From assembly GCF_015644665.1 (NCBI RefSeq), contig NZ_JADOBQ010000005.1:372001-436000 (forward strand): 64,000 bases of DNA, in the 5' to 3' direction. Under the pieces are notes generated by a model, which worked only from the letters and a program-made list of their open reading frames with translations, did not search any database and was not told where the DNA came from. Position numbers and translations under genes: made by a program. The first letter of the stretch is position 1. Each line of letters opens with the position of its first letter. Positions 1 to 8,248 of the stretch are shown piece by piece. The DNA is from Roseobacter sp. MH60115. GTDB taxonomy: Bacteria > Pseudomonadota > Alphaproteobacteria > Rhodobacterales > Rhodobacteraceae.

Positions 1-303
1 GTCCGGGTCCAGAAGGGCGGGCATGCGCACCTCATCCCAATCCCATCGGTCGGTGATGCGGGTGGTGCCGAGGAACAGGGCCGTGGCGTCGCCGTCTGGC
101 AGGCTGGGCGCGGGGAGGAAGTGGCAGACGACATCAGTACCGCGATATGGAGAGTTTTCGCGGGTTTGAAAGCTGGCGAAGCATCCAAATGCCAACGCAC
201 CGCCGCGACGCCAAGCGGCGGCACCGCGCTGGTCATGCCGCAGCAGGCGTATCTGGGCCGGGTTCATATCAAGTTTGCGCAGAAAGTCATTGAAATCGAA
301 CAT
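1..303 (-). CDS. N-terminal part of a hypothetical protein, possibly GIY-YIG nuclease family
   Basis: The minus strand is open from an ATG at 303 to the window edge (101 codons, no stop), so the 3' part lies outside. The protein starts MFDFNDFLRKLDMNPAQIRL and continues with LLRHDQRG. This resembles the N-terminal extension of a group of GIY-YIG-type proteins, but the nuclease motif itself would lie beyond the edge, so the name is a guess. Composition and codon use look like normal high-GC coding sequence. It is probably the first chromosomal gene next to the decayed island that follows. Confidence 0.6.
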   Translation of the reverse strand, partial: MFDFNDFLRKLDMNPAQIRLLRHDQRGAAAWRRGGALAFGCFASFQTRENSPYRGTDVVCHFLPAPSLPDGDATALFLGTTRITDRWDWDEVRMPALLDPD

Positions 304-492
304 GCCGCTATTGTTGCCTGATGCCCGCCCAGTGTGAAAGGTGTTGATTGGCGGAGATTGGTGTTGCGCGGGTCCGGGCCGGAAGAGTTGGTCAACCAAT
401 TTCTGTGCAATATTTAATTCAGTTCAGGAAAGTGGTCCGCAGTTTGCCCCAATGCGGATGTGGCTTGGTGCCCAGTTTCTATACTTTTCCGT

Positions 493-571
493 TTCGACAT
501 TTGACTAAACCGGACAAAACGCGGAAATCGCACCCGAAACAGGGTTTTGTATGGTTTTGTCAAATGTCGAA
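493..571. repeat. 19-bp inverted repeat at the left edge of the island
   Basis: Arms at 493-511 and 553-571 match at 18 of 19 positions (core TTCGACATTTGAC and its complement), with a 41-nt spacer. The spacer carries further GACAAAAC/GTTTTGT elements. The repeat fills most of the 300-base gap between the hypothetical gene at 303 and the DUF3987 remnant ending at 604. It could be an old attachment site, an operator or a replication-type repeat. No second copy was seen in the window. Confidence 0.6.
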
Positions 572-603
572 GCGAGCAAAGACCAAGTCCTAGGACCTGC
601 CCC

Positions 604-1875
604 TCATCGCATTTTGTTCACCAGTGGATTGACGGCATAGGCTTTCGACGGCCTGCCCGGGCCAGTGCTTTTGATCGGAGCAATCCAGTCCGCACTGATC
701 AGAACATCAATCGCCGGATGGATTTCCTTGGCTGATGTGAGCCCGCGCTGTCCCCGTTTTTGGATTTCCCGGGTGGTGATTTTCGTGAGCCCATCGTTCA
801 GGATCATCTCCGCGATCTTGCGCGCGCCCTTCACTTCTGGCGGCGCACCAGCAGCGCCATACGTGCGATACGCGTGCAGTCGGTAGTGGTCGCCCACCAA
901 GAGGCAGGCGCAGTCCAGATGGCCGCTGTCGAGGTCGGTGACAGCAGGACACTCCGGGTCCACGGCGTAGTCCAGCAGTGCCAACACACCCGCCATTCTG
1001 ACCGTCAATCCGGGCAACTTGCCGATGTGGCTCTTCAGCTTGCCATCCACCTCCTTTTCCCATGCGCAGCATTGTTCCCGGAAGGCGAACAACCTGTCCT
1101 GTGCTTCTTCATTGAGGTTCAGATACACCGGCGTCAGTATACCGTCTTCTGACGTTGCAAGCTGTAGATCGAACAGTCGTTTGAGTGCTTTCAGAATGAA
1201 GTCCTTGTCGATAGCTTCCGCACGTCTCTTCAACGGGGCCTCCGCTGGATAGACGGTCAGCAAGCGTGCCAGCAACCCATCGTCTTCAGAATGCAGAAGT
1301 GAGCTGTCCAACCTGTCTGGCTGTATGCCGCCTATCACCGAGATGCACAGACGATCAATAATTATCGGATCAGGATTGTTTTTACGATCCACCGAGTAGG
1401 ATCGCCCACCATTGGCTTGAAGCCAAAATGGCCGATCTCCCCCACCGTTGTATCTGCTCATGCTTTGCAGCCATCCGGCCAGTTCATCATCAACGAGCAA
1501 GAGGCCGCGCGGGTTCTGGCTGGATAGCTCAGCCGTCTTTTCAATGGTGACATCGCCAATCCTGATACGCTTGCGATGGGGGAGATCAGGTTTTTCGGCG
1601 CTGGCCGGTTTGTCCGGCGGGTCAGTGTCACGGGCAAAGGCCTTCTTGGCCTTGGCCTCCCATGCGTCATGGCTGAGCTTGGCAAGCTCGCTTTCATGAT
1701 CCCACTTCTTCAGTTCAGCTTTGTACTGGGCGGTCAGGTCTTCTTCGATGTTGGTCAAAGGATGCAGGACAGCTTCCACTGCAGGGCTTTTCCCGGAGCT
1801 GGGGTCGCCAACCAACATCACCCAAAGCGCCAATGGTTCCGACCAATCCGGTGCTGGTCTTACCCACCGGGCATT
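604..1875 (-). pseudogene. C-terminal half of a DUF3987 (primase/helicase-like) gene
   Basis: The longest ORF starts at a TTG at 1833, but recognisable homology runs upstream in frame to an ARWVRP segment near 1873. The frame then meets a TAG near 1912 after unrelated residues. Visible features are a P-loop (GDPSSGKS), a Walker-B-like LLLVDDE, and a C-terminal stretch typical of DUF3987 proteins of plasmids and integrated elements. The usual N-terminal 250 or so residues are absent here; a matching N-terminal half lies on the opposite strand at 6204-6439. Most likely this is one gene broken by an inversion and now non-functional. The alternative is two independently truncated copies. Confidence 0.75.
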
Positions 1876-1923
1876 CAGGCGACACTTTTCTGGATTAGCA
1901 GGACAGGACTTCTATCAAGCGGC

Positions 1924-3756
1924 TCAACTGACATCCCGCAGCTCCGGTGACCAGAACTGGCCCCCCGTTTCAAGCAGCCTGTCATGCAGATCGGTCTTGC
2001 TCATCGGCTTGCCGAAGTAGAAACCTTGCAGATAATCACAGCCCATCTCGCTCACGATGCGGGCGTGCTCGTCGGACTCGACGCCTTCGGCCACAACCCG
2101 CATGCCGAGACTCTTTCCGATACCGATTATGGATGCCGTCAGCGACCTCGCGCCCGCATCCTCGACAACAGGTTGGATGAAATGGCGGTCGATCTTCAGG
2201 ATCGCAGGCCTGATTTGCAGCAACCCTTGCACCGATGCGTGCCCAGTTCCGAAATCGTCCAGTGCAATCGTCACGCCCAACTCGTCCAGCTCGTCGATGG
2301 TCCACCGAACCACATCGCCGATGCGGTCCAGATAGACAGACTCCAAAATCTCCACCGTCAGCCGTTTTGAATCGATGCCCGAGCTCTTGATGTCATGGAT
2401 GAAGGTTGGATCTGCCAGCCTGGCTGCGGAGACATTCACCGCAACGCGTGGCAGATCAACGCCCGCTTCGTCAAAATATGACAAAGCCCCGGACAAGCCT
2501 GCAAACACGATTTCGTCAATCCTCTTGAGAATCCCGAGGTGCGCAGCGGTATCGAGAAATGCAGCTGGCGCGAGGATACCCTTGGTGGGATGAGGCCACC
2601 TGACCAGTGCTTCGGCGCACACGATCCTTCCGGTCTGCGCATCAATCAGGGGCTGAAAATATGAAACAAACTCACGTCTTTCGCAGGCCAGCAGGAGATC
2701 CGATGCCAGTTGCTTGGTTGCAATGGATTCAGCATGCATCTCTTCCGTAAAAAATGACCACCGCCCCCGTCCTTGCGATTTCGCATGATAGAGCGCCGCG
2801 TCGGAATCTGCGACGACCTGCTCTGGAACCTCCATTTTGGCATTGGCAATGGCAACACCGACGCTTGCGCTGCAGGCAGTTGATTTGCCGTCGAATGAAA
2901 AAGGCGCCTGCATCCTCTGCACAATCTCGTCCGCGAGACTGCTGACATTGAGGGCGCTTGTGCCGAGCGGCTTGAGAATGACAAACTCGTCGCCGCCAAG
3001 ACGCGCGACCAGATCGGTCTCATCGGTCAGGTCCCGCAGCATATGGGCGACGGAAACCAGCAGCCGGTCGCCCGCATCGTGACCAAGCGTGTCGTTAACA
3101 AATTTGAACCGGTCAAGATCGATGTAGAGCACCGCGAATTCTGTTCCGTGCGCCTTGAGATTCCCAATCCAGGTTTTCAATTCAACCTCAAAGTGCCGCC
3201 GGTTTGAAAGACCGGTCAGGGCGTCTTCATTCGCGTCCTTGGCCACCGACCTTGCCAGTTCGTGCAGGCGCGCGTTTTCTTTCTCCAACCGGTGAACTTT
3301 TGCGATTGTTTTCGCATAGCCTTCCTGATCCACTATCGTCGACTGATCGCTCTGCACCACGGCGGGTGTGATGCGTTCTTCCTCAAGTTCAATGATCGAG
3401 CAGAGCCACCAATGGTCCCCTGTCTCTGGATCGGATAGGTGTGTCCAGCCCATGCGCTGCAGATAATTTTCACCGTTTTTGCGGTTGTTTAGGCCTTTGG
3501 TCGAAAAATTCTCCCAATTCATCAGCTTTTCGATGATGTAGAGGTGAACGCCCTGCTCCAGATCCGGGCCAATCAAAATGGTTCCGCGTTGACCAAGAAC
3601 CTCGTCAGCGCCATAACCAGTGATCCTGGTGAAGGCCTTGTTGCACCATTGAAATTCCATAATGGCGCCGTCGTCACTCGACGCCAAAGCAAGTGCCAAC
3701 CCTTCGGCGCACTTGTCGTTGATTTGATTGAGTATTCGAGCAGGAACCACAAGCAA
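1924..3756 (-). CDS. PAS-GGDEF-EAL protein (cyclic-di-GMP turnover)
   Basis: A 610-residue cytoplasmic protein with an N-terminal PAS domain (about 15-130), a short coiled linker, a GGDEF domain with intact GGDEF at about 254-258, and an EAL domain with intact EALVRW near 382. The EAL domain also has recognisable LDDFGTG, KIDRHFI and VAEGVES metal- and substrate-binding motifs. Both diguanylate cyclase and phosphodiesterase activity are therefore possible. The inhibitory RxxD site expected just before GGDEF reads DETD, so product inhibition is probably lost. No transmembrane segment is seen. The gene sits inside the segment proposed to be inverted, and neither neighbour suggests a dedicated partner. 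Confidence 0.9.
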   Translation of the reverse strand: MLVVPARILNQINDKCAEGLALALASSDDGAIMEFQWCNKAFTRITGYGADEVLGQRGTILIGPDLEQGVHLYIIEKLMNWENFSTKGLNNRKNGENYLQRMGWTHLSDPETGDHWWLCSIIELEEERITPAVVQSDQSTIVDQEGYAKTIAKVHRLEKENARLHELARSVAKDANEDALTGLSNRRHFEVELKTWIGNLKAHGTEFAVLYIDLDRFKFVNDTLGHDAGDRLLVSVAHMLRDLTDETDLVARLGGDEFVILKPLGTSALNVSSLADEIVQRMQAPFSFDGKSTACSASVGVAIANAKMEVPEQVVADSDAALYHAKSQGRGRWSFFTEEMHAESIATKQLASDLLLACERREFVSYFQPLIDAQTGRIVCAEALVRWPHPTKGILAPAAFLDTAAHLGILKRIDEIVFAGLSGALSYFDEAGVDLPRVAVNVSAARLADPTFIHDIKSSGIDSKRLTVEILESVYLDRIGDVVRWTIDELDELGVTIALDDFGTGHASVQGLLQIRPAILKIDRHFIQPVVEDAGARSLTASIIGIGKSLGMRVVAEGVESDEHARIVSEMGCDYLQGFYFGKPMSKTDLHDRLLETGGQFWSPELRDVS

Positions 3757-3854
3757 GCTTTACATTTTTTCATGGTTACATAGCTGCCAAACGACTAAGA
3801 AGGTTTAAGCAAGAACAATGTGAGAACTTTTTTTATAGAAAAGTGGAACAAAAA

Positions 3855-4133
3855 ATGGGCGCTCAGGTCACTTGGCGCTTCATGATCCGTTCGCCTTCCA
3901 ACGAGCAAGTGCGCGCTGCGACGCGATGTGGATCTGGGCGGACGACGGCGGCTATGGCGTTGGCCTCGGGATTTCTGGCTTTGGGCAAGCGTGTGATGGT
4001 GATGGATTGCAGCAGCCAGGCTTGCAGTCACCTTAAGTGTCACGACCCTTCCACCTTACAGACGTGGCTGACGGCAATGGAGGCTTGCCGGTTTCGGTCG
4101 CCTCAACTGGAGTTGGCCGAATGTCCGACATAG
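3855..4133 (+). pseudogene. ParA/VirC1-like ATPase remnant
   Basis: The reading frame carries a degenerate P-loop (GSGRTT), then ALASGFLALGKRVMVMD, a deviant-Walker-type order seen in ParA/MinD/VirC1 ATPases. A WLTAMEA segment follows before a stop at about 4133. Only about 90 residues remain of a family that is usually 200-250 long. The N-terminus is not family-like, and the lysine expected after the glycines in the P-loop is arginine. I read it as a partition-type gene fragment left from a plasmid or integrative element. Confidence 0.45.
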
Positions 4134-4247
4134 AGGTGTGTTTTGTCGACGTTGGAATGGCCCTACCGCTTGGCGGGCGAACAACAATTTTCGTCATCAT
4201 TTTACCTCCGCAAGAGCTTATGCTGCCAGTACTTTTCATAGAGCTGA

Positions 4248-4610
4248 TCAAGCCGCAGCAGTTTCATTGACACTTCGAACTAACGAGATGATTTGAGCTG
4301 ATTGAATTGAATCAAAAAGTCCATTTATTCCCAAGTCATCTAAGTCAGTACACGGACTTTCATAGAAGCTTTTGGGGTCGACTACGCCACTCTCGCATAG
4401 GCTGTTGATGATCAGCTTGATGAATTCCATTTGGTTCGCTGAAAGCCGGTTGGCCGCCGCAAAATCGCTGAACACAGCTTTCGCCGCCGCTCGATCAAGT
4501 CCCGTCAGGGATCGCAGAAATACCCCGAGGCCGCCTTCGTTCTGCAACCCATCAAGGACTTCGTGGTCGGCAAACTGTATACCTTTATCGGAATGGCAAG
4601 TGGGAACCAC
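4248..4610 (-). pseudogene. C-terminal remnant of a type I restriction HsdR subunit
   Basis: The 120-codon frame contains GGLGVFLRSLTGLDRAAAK followed by LSANQMEFIKLIINSL and YESPCTDL. This is the order seen at the C-terminus of EcoEI-type HsdR proteins. The helicase and nuclease domains are missing and no hsdM or hsdS gene is nearby. The first 20 or so residues do not look like HsdR and belong to the fusion junction. Type I restriction genes are common cargo of mobile islands, which fits the surrounding decay. Confidence 0.6.
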
Positions 4611-4894
4611 ACCGAAAGTCGCTGCTTAGCAACGACTCTGACATTCAGCAAAACTTTCGCGATTACTGTTCAGTGGCTCATATTTGTGCTGCGCTCGTGT
4701 CGTTTCCCAACGAAGCTTCTTGGCCAATGCCTTTTGAACCGAACCCTGAAGCACACGGTCGATTTGTATCTACAGTCATTGCCATGCAAAGCTACCTTCA
4801 GAACGCCACCACCTTCAACAAGTGGGGCCTCCAAGAGCTTATCGTGCCGGAAAGGTTCGACTTTGACCGCTTTCCGCCGTTTGTTTCCATGTAG
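4574..4894 (+). pseudogene. 3' fragment of an unidentified gene
   Basis: A frame open from upstream of 4574 to a stop at 4892-4894 encodes a natural-looking tail, including WPMPFEPNPEAHGRFVSTV and FDFDRFPPFV, with no clear start codon near its beginning (GTG at 4673 is the first candidate). Its 5' part runs antiparallel into the HsdR remnant, so the junction of two broken genes lies near 4575-4610. I do not recognise the family. Confidence 0.3.
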
Positions 4895-4928
4895 GACCGC
4901 GCTCTTGCATTCCATTGAGTACCGTTGC

Positions 4929-4969
4929 CCCCGGGGGGGGGCAAATACACAAAGACACCCCCCCCGGGG
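4929..4969. repeat. All-G/C 12-bp perfect inverted repeat with homopolymer runs
   Basis: Arms at 4929-4940 (four C then eight G) and 4958-4969 (eight C then four G) are perfect complements around a 17-nt AT-rich loop. The G run is nine long and the C run eight. It lies in the 250-base non-coding stretch between the gene fragment ending at 4894 and the AlpA-like gene at 5144. It could form a very stable hairpin, and the G run could slip during replication. No T tract follows on either strand, so it is not a standard terminator. Confidence 0.6.
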
Positions 4970-5143
4970 TCCCTTGACCTGACTTATGCCACTCGCACAG
5001 ACAAGAGTTGAGTTTTTGCAGTTTGGATTTTTTGTGATTGTCAATTAGGGAACTTCATCTTCCCCAAGGAACTTGAAGCACCCGAATTTGCAAACTCAAC
5101 CTATGCGGTAGTTGTGTCCCATGACAAACCATGAGGCACACAA

Positions 5144-5326
5144 GTGAAATATCTATCATTCAAAGAACTACAGAAAAAACTGGGTGGCAGGGGCCGCACC
5201 ACAATCTACCGCGACGTGGGATTGGGGAGACTGCCTGAGCCCATGAAAATCGGGGGGCGGCTCTACTGGGTTGAGGTCGATGTCGATCATTTTCTTGCAT
5301 CAGGAAAAAACGGAGGTCAGCGCTAA
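5144..5326 (+). CDS. AlpA-family helix-turn-helix regulator
   Basis: A 60-residue protein with the AlpA/excisionase layout: a helix-turn-helix around RTTIYRDVGLGRLPEPMKIG, then a wing (GRLYWVEVDVDHFLA). The start is a GTG. It overlaps the next gene by three bases (the TAA shares an A with the ATG), so the two are translated together. Small AlpA-like proteins usually control excision or early genes of prophages and integrated elements. Here it precedes a primase-like gene and the DUF3987 N-terminal half, a common cassette. No integrase is visible. Confidence 0.8.
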   Translation: MKYLSFKELQKKLGGRGRTTIYRDVGLGRLPEPMKIGGRLYWVEVDVDHFLASGKNGGQR

Positions 5327-6204
5327 TGAAGATTCCAAGAATCAATCCGCGTGATCTCGTCCACAAATTAGGCGGCTTTTGGGATCGGGACGAAGGATTT
5401 TCTGCATGTCCACGCTGCCAACCGGGACAGCCTTTGGGCTGCGATCAATTGCGTGTGACAGTTTGCCAGCCTCGCGCAGGGTTCGACGTGACCTGCGAGA
5501 ACGAAGGATGTCATCCCACGGATATCCTCGCTGAGATTGCAAAAATCCTGCCGAACGGCAAGCTCAAAACAAAAATCATCCATCTGATGGCCATCGAAAG
5601 GTGGGAACAAGAACAAGCCTCTTTCAATATTGCACGGGATCACTGGTCCAAGGCAGTACCATTGGCAGGGACGCTTGGCGAAAACTACTTTCGTTCAATC
5701 GGCATAACGGCATGCCTTCCCTCGTCATTGAGGTGGGAGCAGAAGGCTTGGCCAGGCCCCGATGGGTTTGGCGAGCACGCGATTCTGGCTGAATTACTCC
5801 CGAACGGCGGTATTTACAGTCAACCTTTCACGGTCCGCGCGGGTCAATTGCACAAACAAGCACCCTTTTTATGCGGTCCAACTTCTGGCTGCGCAGTGCG
5901 GCTGTCCAAACCTAATGGCCCTCTGGTCGTCTGCCACGGCATTGAATCCGGACTGAGCTTGAACAGCGGTATTTTGCGCGGACCACATGAGGTTTGGGCT
6001 GCTCTTTCAAATTTGCAATTCGAGCATTTTGAATTGCCTGCTGTGCCCAGTCATTTGATTGTAGCTGCAGATGGCACCGAGCAAATTCACGCAGCGGCTG
6101 CCTCTCTTGCCAGTCGGGCTGGTGATGTGGGCTGGGAGGTGTCGTTGATGGCCGCACAGGACGGCAAGACTTGGAACGATGTCCTGCGTGAGCGGACAAG
6201 CTGA
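5326..6204 (+). CDS. Primase-like protein with zinc finger and Toprim-type domain
   Basis: A 292-residue protein. The N-terminal 65 residues hold a cysteine-rich finger (CPRC, then CENEGC), as in DnaG-type and mobile-element primases. The C-terminal 110 residues match the Toprim fold of element-encoded primases (LVVCHGIESGLSL, then LIVAADGTE, then GKTWNDVL). In relatives these motifs usually read EGIET and AADND. Here the catalytic Glu position is His and the second Asp of the DxD is missing, so catalysis is doubtful. It overlaps both neighbours (AlpA-like gene and DUF3987 half) by 1-4 bases, which marks a single operon. Confidence 0.65.
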   Translation: MKIPRINPRDLVHKLGGFWDRDEGFSACPRCQPGQPLGCDQLRVTVCQPRAGFDVTCENEGCHPTDILAEIAKILPNGKLKTKIIHLMAIERWEQEQASFNIARDHWSKAVPLAGTLGENYFRSIGITACLPSSLRWEQKAWPGPDGFGEHAILAELLPNGGIYSQPFTVRAGQLHKQAPFLCGPTSGCAVRLSKPNGPLVVCHGIESGLSLNSGILRGPHEVWAALSNLQFEHFELPAVPSHLIVAADGTEQIHAAAASLASRAGDVGWEVSLMAAQDGKTWNDVLRERTS

Positions 6205-6647
6205 TGTCGGGAGCACCAGAACGCGAAAGCGCTGTTGCGCAGAGACTTGCATGGCTAGAGCCCGACAGGACCATTCTGCGGCCAGAAAGGCCTCCGGCAC
6301 CAGTGCTGAGTGACGCGCAGTTCAACGAGGTTTTTGGCGGCTGTGCGGACTGGATACGCAAAGCCGCCGCTGCGAAGAGTGCGCCAGTCGATTTTGTCGC
6401 CGGGGCGCTGCTGGCAACAATCAGCGGTCTTGTCGGCAAGCCTGAGGCGGCATCTCGTGTGCGCCCAGTGTTCTTGAAACGGATTGGGACCGCCAGGGTG
6501 GTCAGTAGAGATTTCCGATTTCAAGGCCAGCCGCCCTATGCAGCAGCCGTCACAGCCAGGTCAATTGCGCGAGAAAGAGCTTCGTCCGCTGAGTATGTGG
6601 GGGCGGCGGCAGAGCAAACCTGTCTGCGGCCTGGACCGATTTCATAG
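6204..6647 (+). pseudogene. N-terminal half of a DUF3987 gene
   Basis: The ATG overlaps the stop of the primase-like gene (ATGA). The first 78 or so codons encode a DUF3987 N-terminus: FGGCADWIRKAAAAKSAP followed by VDFVAGALLATISGLVG. After codon VGK (about 6439) the sequence is no longer family-like and runs to a chance stop at 6647. The expected continuation (NARWVRP, then the P-loop) is found on the opposite strand ending at 1875. The gene is therefore disrupted; only a short N-terminal fragment could be made. Confidence 0.7.
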
Positions 6648-7451
6648 ACACAAGACACATAGGCACCATCCGCAATTGCGGAAGCGCATGGTATCCATCT
6701 TCCTCCAGGACCTTCGACGGCGTTTCCGATACACACGTTCACGGAGCCCGGAGGAGGGCAAGACACTAAAGAAGATGCGTCAAGAAGTCTGTCAATGCTC
6801 ATAAACATGCCTTTCCACATGCTATATCTCGGTCAGATCCGCCCAAAATATGGCTGGGCTTCTATGGCTGTCTTCTGAATGCCACATTTCAGGAAGCTGA
6901 GAGAAGCAGTGCGGAGGCTACGGATGCCCCTACAAATTTCATTTAAACTCAAAAGTACAAATAAATATTTAAAAACAATGTATTGAAGGTGAATTTTGGA
7001 TGGAGATGAGTTTCGCTAAATTCTATCAATCTTTCTTACTTTGGCCGCTTTTATCTTGGTTGCTGCTGAGACTGAATACCAATCATGGAATGCGCAGGGA
7101 GCCCGGTAACCCACCTCCCGGAAACGCAAAGAAGGCTGCTGTGCAATAGGTAAATTCTGGTCACTTGCTTGGTGTGAGCCGTCCTTTAGAGCGGGTGCGA
7201 TGCTGGGAGGCAGTCAAGCTGCGTTGCCAAATCATTTCCTTGCAAGGTGTTGGCTTTTTAGGAAAAAAACAGGCGTGGATAGATCTGTGCTAAAACGAAA
7301 ACACATCTTTTTTCCAGCGCACTGCACGCATAGATTGAGCCAGCGACCCAGGCGATTTTTTGTTTTCGAGCATCAAAGTTGGCTAACAAATCCTTAACCA
7401 ATTGATGGGAATGTACTTGCCTGATCGGAAACAATTGGCCAAGTGGGTGGC
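6648..7451. other. Non-coding stretch to the right of the broken DUF3987 gene
   Basis: About 800 bases without a convincing gene. A 94-codon minus-strand frame (6536-6820) with a protein-like tail (GRRQVCSAAAPTYSADEAL) may be a remnant of an unknown gene. The stretch 6930-7060 is strongly AT-rich. No integrase, IS end or tRNA copy was recognised. This is probably the right margin of the decayed island. Confidence 0.4.
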
Positions 7452-8231
7452 ATGTTACCATATAGTTTGTTTAAAATTGTAACCAGCCTGTCCGACATTC
7501 TCCGCCAACTTGAGGCCATGGGAATTCGGGTTGAGGTTGGTGACGACTTCGCCAAGTACCGCGCATACCGGAGCAAGCAGCTTGACCGGGGTGCGATTTA
7601 TCCGATGTTCGATGTCGCGAGTTCGTACATCGAACGAACGAACGGCTTCTGGATTTGCGGTTTTGACTCAGACGGTGAGCTGATCCACACGCAGGCAGTG
7701 CGGCTCCTCGATCTGTCGGACGTTTCGCTTGCCGCACATCTGAACGACCACCGCCACAAATACATCACCCCAGATACAACGCCTGATCCGGATCTTACTT
7801 TCTACTCGGGTCCGGAAGCCCTCGACAGCATCACGGGACAGGTCTGTTATCAGGGGGATTTCTGGCTCCGTGCCAACGGTCTTGGGGGGCCACGCAGCCA
7901 GGGTGCGACCGAACTTTTGTCGCGTGTTCTGTTCGAGATTATGGTCGGCGCCTGGAACCCGTCCTTTGTCTTTGCCTTCGTGCCCAAACGATTGGGGGCG
8001 AAGGGCGCCCACCTTCGGTACGGCTATACGCATTGCGAACTTGGTCGATGGCTGGGACCGGACCAACAGGTAACTGAAGAAGAATATCTGATCTGGATGG
8101 GAGCCAAAGACATGGCCAACATGCTTGCACCGGCGCCGGAAAACCGTCACCGCGCGCTCGGAGTTGCGACGGCCCCCACCACCACATCTCCTGACGCAAA
8201 GGGCCATCTCAACGCACGTGCAAATGTCTGA
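7452..8231 (+). CDS. Conserved hypothetical protein
   Basis: A protein of about 259 residues from the ATG at 7452 (an in-frame GTG at 7443 is the alternative). It has no signal peptide or membrane segment. Distinctive stretches are YPMFDVASSYIERTNGFWI, HRHKYITPDTTPDPDLTFY and LRYGYTHCELGRWLGPD. I do not recognise a named family; the layout could suit a GNAT-like fold, but that is speculation. It lies 17 bp upstream of the MFS gene on the same strand, so the two probably form an operon. Confidence 0.65.
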   Translation: MLPYSLFKIVTSLSDILRQLEAMGIRVEVGDDFAKYRAYRSKQLDRGAIYPMFDVASSYIERTNGFWICGFDSDGELIHTQAVRLLDLSDVSLAAHLNDHRHKYITPDTTPDPDLTFYSGPEALDSITGQVCYQGDFWLRANGLGGPRSQGATELLSRVLFEIMVGAWNPSFVFAFVPKRLGAKGAHLRYGYTHCELGRWLGPDQQVTEEEYLIWMGAKDMANMLAPAPENRHRALGVATAPTTTSPDAKGHLNARANV

Positions 8232-8248
8232 TCGGCGGGATTGATCCA

